Both the position numbers and the translations under genes were made by a program. A DNA stretch of 64,000 bases. It comes from Brevibacillus sp051967035. GTDB lineage: Bacteria > Bacillota > Bacilli > Brevibacillales > Brevibacillaceae. The notes under the pieces were generated by a model. That model was given only the letters and a program-made list of their open reading frames with translations, searched no databases and was not told where the DNA came from. Positions 33,066 through 41,443 of the stretch are shown here, one piece after another. Every line of letters begins with the position of its first letter. The stretch's first letter is position 1. The stretch spans positions 1 to 64,000 of the forward strand of contig NZ_JBQCKK010000006.1 of the NCBI RefSeq assembly GCF_051967035.1, read 5' to 3'.

Positions 33066-34106
33066 CTATGCTCGTGCTTTGATAAGTTCTTCAGCGATTT
33101 GTACGGTATTCCATGCTGCACCTTTGAGAAGGTTGTCAGAAACAATCCACATATGCAGTCCCCGAGGATGATGCAGATCACGACGCAAGCGGCCGACAAA
33201 TACATCCAGCTTGCCGGTAGCATCCGTAGCCAGAGGATATTGTTGTTCTTGCGGCGCGTCTACCACCACAACGCCCGGGGCGTTCTCCAAGAGAGCTTTT
33301 ACCTCGTTCAGGTCGTAGTCCTGTTTCAGCTCTACATAGACCGACTCACTGTGTCCGTAAAAAGCCGGGATGCGTACGCATGTAGCAGAAACCTGCACAG
33401 TGTCATCGCCGAAGATTTTCTTGGTTTCATTGACCATTTTCATTTCTTCGTACGTAAAGCCGTTGTCGGTAAACACATCAATTTGCGGGATCGCATTGAA
33501 GGCAATCGGATGGTGTACAGGCAGCTTGCCTACAGGCAGCACCTGACACACGGGTTCTTTTCCGTCCAGCACATCGCGGCTCTGCTCGCGCAGTTCGTTG
33601 ATGGCGGACTGGCCGGCCCCAGACACTGCCTGGTAAGTCGAAACGATAATCCGGTCTATTCCAAAACGATCGTACAAGGGTTTCAGAGCGGCCACCATCT
33701 GAATGGTAGAGCAGTTCGGGTTCGCGATGATTCCTTTATGGGCGAGAGCGGCGTCCATGTTCACCTCTGGCACAACGAGCGGCACATCCGGGTCCATCCG
33801 GAATGCGCTGGTGTTGTCGATCACGACAGCGCCGTGACGCACCGCGTGAGGAGCCAGCTCCTTGCTTACGCCTCCGCCCGCGCTGAACAGGGCAAAATCA
33901 ATTCCCGCAAAGCTCTCGGGCGTAGCCTCTTCCAGGACAACTTCTTGTCCCTTGAAGGTGACTGTCTTGCCGGCAGAACGTCCGGAAGCAAGCAGCTTGA
34001 GCTGTTTGATCGGGAAGTTGCGCTCTTCCAGCAAGCGAATCATTTGTTGTCCGACTGCGCCAGTCGCACCGACTACTGCTACATTGTAAGTCAGTTGGTT
34101 AGCCAT
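33066..34106 (-). CDS. asd: aspartate-semialdehyde dehydrogenase
   Basis: Asd reduces aspartyl phosphate to aspartate semialdehyde with NADPH. It has 346 residues, the NADP motif GATGAVGQQM (about residue 12) and the catalytic Cys in NPNCSTIQM (about 128), with conserved His near GSHHP-like INVMVHHPIAF region (about 190-210; visible as LPVHHPIAFNAIPQ). It is followed closely by dapG and preceded by spoVFB, so the precursor pathway and the dipicolinate branch lie together. GGAGGAGAG precedes the ATG. Confidence 0.96.
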   Translation of the reverse strand: MANQLTYNVAVVGATGAVGQQMIRLLEERNFPIKQLKLLASGRSAGKTVTFKGQEVVLEEATPESFAGIDFALFSAGGGVSKELAPHAVRHGAVVIDNTSAFRMDPDVPLVVPEVNMDAALAHKGIIANPNCSTIQMVAALKPLYDRFGIDRIIVSTYQAVSGAGQSAINELREQSRDVLDGKEPVCQVLPVGKLPVHHPIAFNAIPQIDVFTDNGFTYEEMKMVNETKKIFGDDTVQVSATCVRIPAFYGHSESVYVELKQDYDLNEVKALLENAPGVVVVDAPQEQQYPLATDATGKLDVFVGRLRRDLHHPRGLHMWIVSDNLLKGAAWNTVQIAEELIKARA

Positions 34107-34159
34107 CTCTTACTCTCCTCCTAATCGCGAAAAGCAGGTGAATTGTTTTTGTGTTTGGT

Positions 34160-34756
34160 TTAGTAGTTGAATCGTTCGATGAGCAAGGGTTGCAATTGCC
34201 TACCTTCCAATGCCGCCTCGCATGTCTCCAGCAACAGGTCCATACGGGCAACGAGCGAGTTTGGCTTTTTGTCCGGAGCATCCTGTCCGAACGGCACGAA
34301 ATAGATATTCTTCGCCGCCAACAGCTTGGCAATATTGGCAGCGTTTAATCCCAGACCATCATTGGTGGAAATCGCGATGACAAGCGGTCGCAAATTGCGC
34401 ATGGTCGCCTTGGCCGCCATGAGGACGGCGCTGTCGGTAATGGCATTTGCCAGACGGCTGGTCGAGCTGCCCGTGCAGGGAGCGATCAGCATGACGTCCA
34501 ACAATTTTGAAGGTCCCAAAGGTTCTGCCTGGGGAATCGTCGAAATCAGTTCCTCCCCTGTCAAATCCTTGAGCTGCTGCTGCCAGCTCTGCGAAGTCCC
34601 AAAGCGAGTGTCGGTGGTCATGATCGTATGGGAAACAATCGGGATCACTCTCGCTCCGGCGTCCACAAACCGCTTGATTTGCGGCATGGTTTCTTCAAAC
34701 GTGCAGTGCGATCCAGACAATCCAAAACCAATGGTCTTTCCCTGCAGCTTACTCAT
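34160..34756 (-). CDS. spoVFB: dipicolinate synthase subunit B
   Basis: SpoVFB and SpoVFA together oxidise the DapA product (dihydrodipicolinate) to dipicolinic acid in the mother cell; this acid fills the spore core as the calcium chelate. The 198-residue protein is a flavoprotein-like (flavodoxin/decarboxylase-type) fold beginning MSKLQGKTIGFGLSGSHCTF. Its start overlaps the spoVFA stop by 4 bases. The asd start follows about 50 bases after its stop, with no terminator visible between, so readthrough into asd-dapG-dapA is likely during sporulation. Confidence 0.95.
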   Translation of the reverse strand: MSKLQGKTIGFGLSGSHCTFEETMPQIKRFVDAGARVIPIVSHTIMTTDTRFGTSQSWQQQLKDLTGEELISTIPQAEPLGPSKLLDVMLIAPCTGSSTSRLANAITDSAVLMAAKATMRNLRPLVIAISTNDGLGLNAANIAKLLAAKNIYFVPFGQDAPDKKPNSLVARMDLLLETCEAALEGRQLQPLLIERFNY

Positions 34757-35652
34757 GTTGACTCCCCCCTGGTTTTCCTCTGCTCCGCAATGAGACGCGA
34801 CAAAGTCTGGGCCAAAATCTGCCCTGCGGTTTTCGGTGCAACGATTCCAGGCAATCCGGGAGCGAGAAGCGCTTTGATGCCGCGTCTTTCGGCGTATCGA
34901 AAATCTGTCCCTCCCGGCTTGGAGGCAAGATCGAGAATAAACGCCGATTGCGGCATTTGCGCAATGATCTCTGCCGTGAGGAGCAACTGCGGGACGGTAT
35001 TAAAAATGAAATCAGCATTCGTGACTTGTTCCTTTAGCTCACTGATCGGGAAGGGAGTCATTCCCATCTCATAGATGCGTGCCAAGTGTTCTTGACGTCT
35101 AGCCCCCACTCTCACGCGCGCTCCCAATGCATGCAGGGTCCGGGCCATTGACAAACCTGTTCGACCTAATCCCAACACGATGGACTGCGATCCATGAATC
35201 GTGATATCCGTATGTTGAATCGCCATCATGAGCGCTCCTTCCACGGTCGGGATGGAGTTGTAGATGGCTACGTCATCGCGATCCAGCAGCTCCACGAGAG
35301 GGATCTGCTTGGATGCCACCAGTTTTTTCAGGTAAGGTTTTGCCATTCCCGTATATACCACGCAATGCTTCGGCAAGCTTTCCACGTGTTGATCCAGAAG
35401 CTGCAATTGTTTCGAGCAAAAAATGCTTTCCACAAAGCCTTGGTCATCGGTTCCTACGATGGGCAGGATGAGGGCGTCCACGTCTTTCAACACATCGCAT
35501 GTTAATGGTCGCTTCGTTGCCCCGGTAAAATTGCTTTCCAGGTTGTCGAAGCCCACTAACGTGACACTGGCGTCCAGTTGAATGCATCGCTTGATGACTT
35601 CCAACTGGCGAGCGTCTCCGCCAATGAAGGCAACATGTATGCCCGTTAGCAT
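34753..35652 (-). CDS. spoVFA: dipicolinate synthase subunit A
   Basis: This 299-residue subunit has an N-terminal domain plus a Rossmann NAD(P)-binding domain with VLGLGRTGLSMARTL (about residue 155). The start at 35652 (MLTGIHVAFIGGDARQLE) is supported by GGGGA 7 nt upstream; an earlier in-frame start has no Shine-Dalgarno. A candidate promoter upstream (TTGCGT, 18 bp, TAAAAT at about 35680) looks sigma-A-like rather than the expected sigma-K; I could not find a sigma-K match. Dipicolinate synthesis is restricted to late sporulation, so this is worth testing. Confidence 0.95.
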   Translation of the reverse strand: MLTGIHVAFIGGDARQLEVIKRCIQLDASVTLVGFDNLESNFTGATKRPLTCDVLKDVDALILPIVGTDDQGFVESIFCSKQLQLLDQHVESLPKHCVVYTGMAKPYLKKLVASKQIPLVELLDRDDVAIYNSIPTVEGALMMAIQHTDITIHGSQSIVLGLGRTGLSMARTLHALGARVRVGARRQEHLARIYEMGMTPFPISELKEQVTNADFIFNTVPQLLLTAEIIAQMPQSAFILDLASKPGGTDFRYAERRGIKALLAPGLPGIVAPKTAGQILAQTLSRLIAEQRKTRGEST

Positions 35653-35790
35653 GCTGCGTTCCCCTTTCCACACATTTTACTGCATTAAATGATCGGAACG
35701 CAAAGGTTTTCCTTTTGAAAAAAGATGTCGGAAATCCATGCGGTCTACCCCCATCCTATTCGACTCCCGCTACTTCGGTGACACCCGCGC

Positions 35791-36051
35791 CTACTTTTGC
35801 GTAGCTTGTGTCTCTACCTGCGCAAGCGAGATGATGACCATGTCCGGACCGATTTTCACGATCGAGCTCCACGGGATCACCAGGTCCTCCCGTTTCTTCC
35901 CGAAGCCAAAGAAGCTGCCGCCGGGCAAGATGATCGACTGAATGACGCCGTTTTCCGGGTGGATGACGAGGTCGGTGTCGCTGATGACTCCCATTTTTTC
36001 CCCGTTGTCCAAGCCGATGATTTCTTTCCCGCCCAATTCGCTAAGCCGCAT
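35791..36051 (-). CDS. ylmC: YlmC/YmxH-family sporulation protein
   Basis: This 86-residue PRC-barrel-like protein begins MRLSELGGKEIIGLDNGEKMG. The family (YlmC/YmxH) is widespread in endospore formers, and its function is not known. The start at 36051 is backed by GGGGGG at 7-nt spacing; a longer frame to 36129 has none. It sits between mlpA and spoVFA as in B. subtilis, where ymxH precedes spoVFA. A strong terminator follows mlpA, so ylmC probably begins a new unit with spoVFAB. Confidence 0.88.
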   Translation of the reverse strand: MRLSELGGKEIIGLDNGEKMGVISDTDLVIHPENGVIQSIILPGGSFFGFGKKREDLVIPWSSIVKIGPDMVIISLAQVETQATQK

Positions 36052-36096
36052 GGAGAAGCCCCCCTTTGTCCTGTTTGCGTTACTGTTGATATACGC

Positions 36097-36124
36097 AAAA
36101 AAATCCGGGCTATGCCGGATTTTT
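36097..36124 (-). terminator. mlpA terminator
   Basis: AAATCCGG, a CATAGC loop and CCGGATTT are followed by TTTTG. It lies just after the mlpA stop and about 45 bases before the ylmC start. Confidence 0.88.
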
Positions 36125-36137
36125 CCCAAGGGAGAGA

Positions 36138-37391
36138 CTAGAGCAAACTGTCGCTTTTCACATTGGACGGGTATCCATCCAGCGGGCTTACCATCGCCAT
36201 CGCCAGCTTCGAGCGGAACAGCTGCTGCGCTACAGCCAGGACCGATTCGTGCGAGACACTGTCGATTTTGGCGATGATTTCATCCAGGCTGAGATGGCGC
36301 TCCAGCAGCAGCTCGTTTTTACCGAGGCGGCTCATCCGGCTGTTGGTGCTCTCCAGACTGAGCATGAGGCTGCCTTTCAACTGCTCCTTCCCTTTGTTCA
36401 ACTCCTTGTCGGTGATGCCGTGGTCGGCCACGTCGCGCAGGACGTTTGTCACGATATCGAAAACCTGCCCGACTTGCTCAGGCGCCGTACCCGTATAGAT
36501 GGTAAACGTGCCCGCTTCCTTGTAGGAGGAATGGTACGAGTACACCGAGTAGGCCAGCCCCCGCTCTTCACGAATTTCCTGGAAGAGACGCGAGCTCATG
36601 CTGCCGCCCAGAACGTTGTTCAGCAAAATGAGCGAGTAAATATCCGGATGCCCCACCTGGAAGCCCGGCAACGACAGACAGAGATGCGCTTGCTCTGTCG
36701 CCTTGTGATGCGCGATGGTATTCGCCGCAAACGCTGGTTCGGCCAAAGTCGGGAGCTTCCCGGCGCGCTGGAACCCGCTGAAACGCTTTTGAATCTCCTC
36801 AATCAGGCTGTCGTCAAAATTGCCGGCAACCGTTACGACTGTATTCGTCGGGAGATAGTGCGCGTCAATGTAGCGAATGAGGTCATCCCGCTTCAGGCTG
36901 CGCAGGACGTCTTCCGTTCCCAAAATCGAATAGCCGAGCGGATGCGTACTGTAGGTCGCTTTTGCGATCAAATCGTGGACGAGATCGTCAGGCGTATCTT
37001 CGTACATGCTGATTTCTTCGATGACCACGTTTTTTTCCTTCTCCAGCTCCTCCGCATCGAATACGGAGTTGAAATACATATCGGCAAGCACATCCAGCGC
37101 GATCGGTGCGTGCTGGTCCAGCACCCGCGCATAGTAGCAGGTATACTCTTTGGAAGTAAAGGCGTTTACGTTTCCGCCGATCTCGTCAAAGGTCTCTGCG
37201 ATTTCTTTCGCAGACCGTGTACTCGTTCCTTTGAAAAACATATGTTCGAGAAAATGGGAAATCCCGTTGTTTTTCTCGTTTTCGTATTTCGAACCGGTCC
37301 CCACCCAGATGCCCAACGCAACAGAGCGAACAGACGGAATACGTTCCGTCACAATTCGAAGACCGTTTTCACAAGTATGACGTTGTATCAC
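36138..37391 (-). CDS. mlpA: M16 metallopeptidase MlpA/YmxG
   Basis: A 417-residue processing-peptidase-like protein. The zinc motif HFLEHMFFKG (about residue 47) is complete and the NAFTSKEYTCYY segment follows; the C-terminal half is the second M16 domain (about 180-400). In B. subtilis the orthologue (MlpA/YmxG) is next to spoVF and affects extracellular protease production. The start is GTG, with GGAGG 6 nt upstream. It has an excellent promoter of its own (37459-37487) and a terminator. Confidence 0.93.
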   Translation of the reverse strand: MIQRHTCENGLRIVTERIPSVRSVALGIWVGTGSKYENEKNNGISHFLEHMFFKGTSTRSAKEIAETFDEIGGNVNAFTSKEYTCYYARVLDQHAPIALDVLADMYFNSVFDAEELEKEKNVVIEEISMYEDTPDDLVHDLIAKATYSTHPLGYSILGTEDVLRSLKRDDLIRYIDAHYLPTNTVVTVAGNFDDSLIEEIQKRFSGFQRAGKLPTLAEPAFAANTIAHHKATEQAHLCLSLPGFQVGHPDIYSLILLNNVLGGSMSSRLFQEIREERGLAYSVYSYHSSYKEAGTFTIYTGTAPEQVGQVFDIVTNVLRDVADHGITDKELNKGKEQLKGSLMLSLESTNSRMSRLGKNELLLERHLSLDEIIAKIDSVSHESVLAVAQQLFRSKLAMAMVSPLDGYPSNVKSDSLL

Positions 37392-37458
37392 ACAAATCCT
37401 CCTCGGTTAATCATCTCTCTATCCGCCCATTTTCAGGACTTGGTTGTAAACACGTCTA

Positions 37459-37487
37459 ACTATAGCAAACTTCTTTTGTCTCCACAA
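37459..37487 (-). promoter_or_regulatory. extended -10 sigma-A promoter of mlpA
   Basis: TTGTGG, a 17-bp spacer and TATAGT with TGC before it (extended -10) lie about 65 bases before the mlpA GTG start, just after the ylxY gene. Confidence 0.8.
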
Positions 37488-37518
37488 TAAATGAACACGT
37501 TTTCGCTTCCCGGCAGCT

Positions 37519-38490
37519 TCACGGCAGACGTCGACTGGAGAGAAGCTCGGATACCGTGACCGGATGCAATCCCTTCTTTTTGGCAATCGTAAGCAGTTGG
37601 TCCAGACTTGCCTCCGAGGCCGCTGTCGGGTGCATCAACACGAGCACGCCATTGCCCATCAAGCCGCTGATCTTTTGGATGACAAAGCTGGGAGAGGGCT
37701 TTTTCCAATCGACGGTATCTGCCGTCCACATGATTGTCTTCATCTGGTAAGAAGCGTACGCGATTTCTACGACCTGCCTGTTGAACGAACCGGAAGGCGG
37801 GGCAAACAAGACAGGCCTCGTGCCCAGCGTCTTGTAAATGATCTCTTGCGTACGGCTGATCTCCTGGTGGATGCGCTGCGTCCCCAGCGTGCTCATGTCG
37901 GGATGCGAGTAGGCATGATTGCCGATTTCATGCCCGCGAGCCGCAATTTTTTTCGCTTCTTCCGGATAGCGTTTGACCCATGAGCCATCGAGAAAAAACG
38001 TCGTCTTCACTTGGTGCTTCTCCAATGTATCCAGCATCGAATCCAGGTATTCATTGCCCCAGGCTACGTTAATCATGAAGGAAATGGTCGGCTTTTTCGG
38101 ATTTCCGCGGTAGATGGGCTGCGCGCCGAGCTGGTCGAGCGAGATCGCTGGCGGGACTTCCTTGTAGACCAGCATTTCCGGCCCTGCCACTCCGGTAGCG
38201 AGCATCTTTTCCACCGACGCTTCCACGTCCACAAGGCGCCCGTTGTAGCCGGGAATCGCCTTCCACGTCTGATCCACAACAGCATCGACAGGCGCTTCCT
38301 CGCGCCCTTCCTTCCATTTCTCGATCTGGGCGCGCAACCGTTCTTTTTCATCCAGGATTTTTTCCGCGGTCACGACCTGATCGTTTTTGACCAAGCTGAT
38401 GTATTGGTGAATCGGCTGGTATTGCAGCAGTATCGCCATCGCCCCTGCGACAAAGACCGTCACCCACAGCCTTCTCTTTCTTTCAGCCAT
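37519..38490 (-). CDS. ylxY: YlxY-type polysaccharide deacetylase-like protein
   Basis: A 323-residue membrane-anchored protein of the sporulation-linked YlxY family. The N-terminus has one membrane helix (about residues 8-25) and then a charged region (about 45-80). The NodB domain (about 130-315) keeps NHAYSHPD (HxxxH-type metal site), APPSGSFN and LMHPT. The first motif, normally TFDDG, reads MINVAWGN, so the catalytic Asp pair is absent. I recall the same change in B. subtilis YlxY, but did not check. Start at 38490; GGAGG is 12 nt off. A longer in-frame start at 38538 is possible. Confidence 0.87.
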   Translation of the reverse strand: MAERKRRLWVTVFVAGAMAILLQYQPIHQYISLVKNDQVVTAEKILDEKERLRAQIEKWKEGREEAPVDAVVDQTWKAIPGYNGRLVDVEASVEKMLATGVAGPEMLVYKEVPPAISLDQLGAQPIYRGNPKKPTISFMINVAWGNEYLDSMLDTLEKHQVKTTFFLDGSWVKRYPEEAKKIAARGHEIGNHAYSHPDMSTLGTQRIHQEISRTQEIIYKTLGTRPVLFAPPSGSFNRQVVEIAYASYQMKTIMWTADTVDWKKPSPSFVIQKISGLMGNGVLVLMHPTAASEASLDQLLTIAKKKGLHPVTVSELLSSRRLP

Positions 38491-38575
38491 CCCGGAGCCA
38501 GCCCTCCTCTGTGTACGTACAAGTCTCTCTTTGTCCAATGTATGAGCGAGGGGGATGACTTAGACACGCTGGCCA

Positions 38576-38624
38576 AAAGAAAAAAGCTTCCGTACACGAA
38601 TTTCTTCGAGTGACGAAGCCTTTT
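38576..38624 (-). terminator. pnp terminator
   Basis: An AAAAGGCTTC / GGAAGCTTTTTT stem with one bulge and a long loop lies just after the pnp stop and is followed by TTTTCTTTTG. Confidence 0.75.
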
Positions 38625-38633
38625 GTTTGTCGT

Positions 38634-40778
38634 TTATTCTGCTTGAGTCGGTGCCTTGTCGGCTTGTGCTGCGGCTTGTTCCTTGAGCACGGCTTTGCGG
38701 GACAGGTTGATGCGTCCTTGATCGTCGATCTCGGTTACTTTCACTTGTACCTTGTCGCCAATCGCTACGACGTCCTCCGTCTTGGCTACGCGTTCCTCAG
38801 CCAGTTGGGAGATATGACACAAGCCTTCCTTGCCAGCAAACAGTTCGATGAACGCTCCATACTTTTCTACGCGCTTGACGGTTCCCAGATAAATCTGGCC
38901 GACCGCAACCTCGCGAACCAGGTCCTCGATGATTTGCTTCGCGCGCATGTTCGCTTCGTGGTTGATCGAAGCGATGAACACGCGTCCATCTTGCTCGATG
39001 TCGATTTTGACCCCGGTTTCTTCGATGATTTTGTTGATGACGCGACCTTGCGGGCCGATCACATCGCGAATTTTCTCCGGGTTGATGGTCATGGTCAAGA
39101 TCTTCGGCGCGTAAGGAGACAGCTCTTTGCGCGGCTCGGAGATTGTGCTCATCATGTGCTTGAGGATGTGCAGTCGACCTTCGCGCGCTTGCTCCAGCGC
39201 TTGCTCCAGAATGTCCCGGTTGATTCCGGAAATTTTGATGTCCATCTGGATCGCCGTTACGCCAGCCTCGGTACCGGCTACCTTGAAGTCCATATCGCCC
39301 AAATGGTCTTCCATGCCCTGAATGTCCGTCAAAATCGAGAAGGACTGTTCATCCTTGCTCATAATGAGTCCCATGGCGATCCCTGCCACCGGAGCCTTGA
39401 TCGGTACCCCTGCATCCATCAAAGCGAGTACGCTCGCGCAAATGGAAGCTTGCGATGTCGAGCCGTTGGACTCAATGACTTCGGAAACCAGTCGGATGGT
39501 GTACGGGAACTCGTGCTCGGATGGAATGATCGGCTCGATGGCACGCTCTCCCAACGCTCCGTGTCCGATTTCACGACGGCCTGGCGGACGCAGCGGACGA
39601 GCCTCTCCCACGCTGTACGGCGGGAAGTTGTAATGGTGCATGAATCGTTTCGATTCTTCCAGTCCAAGACCATCGAGAATTTGCACATCGCCCAGCGCGC
39701 CCAATGTGCAGACGCTCAACGCCTGTGTTTGCCCACGGGTAAACATGGCCGAACCGTGCGTACGGGCCAAAATGCCGACCTCGCTGGAAAGCGGACGAAT
39801 CTCGTTCAAAGCTCGTCCATCCGGGCGGACTTTTTCTTCCGTAATGAGACGGCGAACTTCGTCCTTGACGATGTTGCCCAACACTTCGCTAATCATTTTC
39901 TCCTGCTCGGGATAAGCTTCCGGATCTTGGGCAGCGAAATGCTCCAGCGTCTCTTGCTTGATCGCGTCAATCGCGTCGTAACGCGCCTGCTTCTCTTCAA
40001 TCCGAACGGATTCTTTCAGACGTGCTTCGGCGAATGCGCGCACAGCCTGATCGACTTCCGGATCGACTTCATGCAGGATGACTTCCATTTTTTCTTTGCC
40101 GATCTCGGCTACAATCTGGTTTTGGAACTCCACCAGCTGCTTGATGACCTCATGGCCAGCCATGATCGCTTCCAGCATCACAGCCTCCGGCACTTGGTCA
40201 GCGGCTGCTTCCACCATGTTGATCGCTTTGTGTGTACCGGCGACTACGAGGTGAATATCGCTTTTTTCTGCCTGCTCCACAGTCGGGTTGATGATGAACT
40301 CGCCATCAATGCGCCCAACGATGACGCCGGCAATCGGTCCTTCAAACGGAATCTCGGAAACGCAGAGAGCGGCAGACGTACCGATCATCGCGGCGATTTC
40401 CGGAGAGCAGTCCTGGTCAACCGACAGAACCGTATTGACAATCTGTACCTCGTTACGGAATCCTTCTGCAAAAAGGGGACGGATCGGGCGGTCGATCAAG
40501 CGGCTCGCCAAAATGGCTTTTTCGCTTGGACGACCTTCTCTTTTAATGAAGCCGCCGGGAATTTTTCCGACCGCATAGAGACGTTCCTCGTAGTTGACAG
40601 TCAGCGGGAAGAAGTCGAGCGCTTTCGGCTCCTTCGAGACTGTCACTGCAGACAGGATTGCTGTATCGCCGTACCGAACCAGAACCGAGCCGTTCGCCTG
40701 TTTGGCCATTTTGCCGAATTCCAGCGTCAGCTTGCGGCCTGCCAGTTCAAAATCATATGTACGGTATTGTTGCTCCAT
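38634..40778 (-). CDS. pnp: polyribonucleotide nucleotidyltransferase (PNPase)
   Basis: PNPase degrades RNA 3'-5' by phosphorolysis and is the main such exonuclease in Bacillus-type cells. The 714 residues comprise two RNase PH domains (about 10-230 and 310-540), a KH domain with IRDVIGPQGRVINKI (about 550-615) and a C-terminal S1 domain (about 620-695), with an Ala/Gln-rich tail. AGGAGG lies 12 nt before the ATG at 40778, an unusually wide spacing. The gene follows rpsO as in most bacteria, with a long structured leader between them (40779-41041). Confidence 0.98.
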   Translation of the reverse strand: MEQQYRTYDFELAGRKLTLEFGKMAKQANGSVLVRYGDTAILSAVTVSKEPKALDFFPLTVNYEERLYAVGKIPGGFIKREGRPSEKAILASRLIDRPIRPLFAEGFRNEVQIVNTVLSVDQDCSPEIAAMIGTSAALCVSEIPFEGPIAGVIVGRIDGEFIINPTVEQAEKSDIHLVVAGTHKAINMVEAAADQVPEAVMLEAIMAGHEVIKQLVEFQNQIVAEIGKEKMEVILHEVDPEVDQAVRAFAEARLKESVRIEEKQARYDAIDAIKQETLEHFAAQDPEAYPEQEKMISEVLGNIVKDEVRRLITEEKVRPDGRALNEIRPLSSEVGILARTHGSAMFTRGQTQALSVCTLGALGDVQILDGLGLEESKRFMHHYNFPPYSVGEARPLRPPGRREIGHGALGERAIEPIIPSEHEFPYTIRLVSEVIESNGSTSQASICASVLALMDAGVPIKAPVAGIAMGLIMSKDEQSFSILTDIQGMEDHLGDMDFKVAGTEAGVTAIQMDIKISGINRDILEQALEQAREGRLHILKHMMSTISEPRKELSPYAPKILTMTINPEKIRDVIGPQGRVINKIIEETGVKIDIEQDGRVFIASINHEANMRAKQIIEDLVREVAVGQIYLGTVKRVEKYGAFIELFAGKEGLCHISQLAEERVAKTEDVVAIGDKVQVKVTEIDDQGRINLSRKAVLKEQAAAQADKAPTQAE

Positions 40779-40852
40779 GATGCTAGCAGTCCTCCTTTGC
40801 GACAATGTGCATATCTACACTTTGTTTTCTACTTGTATGTATTATTTCCTGC

Positions 40853-40873
40853 CACCATGAAAATTAAATGGTG
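40853..40873 (-). repeat. hairpin in the pnp leader
   Basis: CACCAT and ATGGTG form a 6-bp stem with a 9-nt loop, about 75 bases before the pnp start. It is the third structure in the leader, after the stem at 40955-41003 and the terminator at 40891-40920. Confidence 0.45.
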
Positions 40874-40890
40874 AGCGTTGGCAGTCTTTT

Positions 40891-40920
40891 TGGATAATAA
40901 AAAAAGCTTCTGTTGAAGCC
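40891..40920 (-). terminator. terminator-like hairpin in the pnp leader
   Basis: GCTTC, AACA, GAAGC form a short stem followed by TTTTTTTATTATCC on the minus strand. It is the second terminator-like element between rpsO and pnp, 110 bases before the pnp start. It may act as an attenuator. Confidence 0.7.
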
Positions 40921-40954
40921 AATTCCATCGCGCCTGTATCGCATGCTTTGTAGG

Positions 40955-41003
40955 ATCGTGCAGAGAGCCCGACAGCGAAAAGCGCCAAGCTCTCCTACAC
41001 GAT
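40955..41003 (-). repeat. long stem between rpsO and pnp
   Basis: ATCGTG pairs with CACGAT, then after a small internal loop GAGAGC pairs with GCTCTC, leaving a 20-nt apical loop. It is directly downstream of the rpsO terminator. Such stems are RNase cleavage and PNPase autoregulation sites in enterobacterial rpsO-pnp; whether this one works that way is unknown. Confidence 0.6.
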
Positions 41004-41005
41004 AG

Positions 41006-41030
41006 AAAAAGCGGGGAGAACCCGCTTTTA
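41006..41030 (-). terminator. rpsO terminator
   Basis: AAAAGCGGG, a TTCT loop and CCCGCTTTTT form a strong stem with T-tract, 12 nt after the rpsO stop. Confidence 0.9.
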
Positions 41031-41041
41031 CAAAACGCTGA

Positions 41042-41314
41042 CTAGCGGCGCAGACCCAGACGGTCTACTACCGAACGATAGCGTTGAACATCTGCTTCAC
41101 GCAGGTATGTCAACAGGTTGCGGCGTTGACCTACCATTTTCAACAGACCACGACGGCTGTGGTGATCTTTTTTGTGCGTACGCAAGTGTTCGTTCAGGTT
41201 GTTAATGTTTTCGGTCAAGATAGCGATTTGAACTTCCGGGGAACCGGTGTCGTTCTCATGAGTACGGAACTCTTGAATCAGTTGAGTTTTGCGTTCTTGA
41301 GACAATGCCATCAT
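41042..41314 (-). CDS. rpsO: 30S ribosomal protein S15
   Basis: S15 is a primary 16S rRNA binder in small-subunit assembly. The 90-residue frame has the family's LSQERKTQLIQEF start and the central HLRTHKKDHHSRRGLLKMVGQRR rRNA-binding region. Two adjacent ATGs (41314 and 41311) follow GGAGG at 6 and 9 nt; either could be used, and the second gives the more usual MALS start. A very good promoter (41405-41433) and an about 80-nt leader with a hairpin precede it. Confidence 0.98.
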   Translation of the reverse strand: MMALSQERKTQLIQEFRTHENDTGSPEVQIAILTENINNLNEHLRTHKKDHHSRRGLLKMVGQRRNLLTYLREADVQRYRSVVDRLGLRR

Positions 41315-41334
41315 GACTCACCTCCTTCTTTTCT

Positions 41335-41385
41335 ATCCCGTTAGCCGAGTCTGCCGTCGGTGAGCATCGGACAGCCAAGCTACGG
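41335..41385 (-). promoter_or_regulatory. candidate S15-responsive leader of rpsO
   Basis: GCTGTC...GACGGC (6 bp with a G-U pair) folds in the middle of the rpsO leader, between the promoter and the Shine-Dalgarno. S15 represses its own translation by binding leader structures in several bacteria, including Geobacillus. Whether this leader binds S15 is inference. Confidence 0.35.
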
Positions 41386-41404
41386 TTTCTGTACAACGTT
41401 ATGA

Positions 41405-41433
41405 ATTATAGCATATCCTTTCGGGAAAAGCAA
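41405..41433 (-). promoter_or_regulatory. sigma-A promoter of rpsO
   Basis: TTGCTT, a 17-bp spacer and a perfect TATAAT with TGC before it (extended -10) lie just after the ribF stop and about 95 bases before rpsO. Confidence 0.88.
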
Positions 41434-41443
41434 AGAGATTCCC

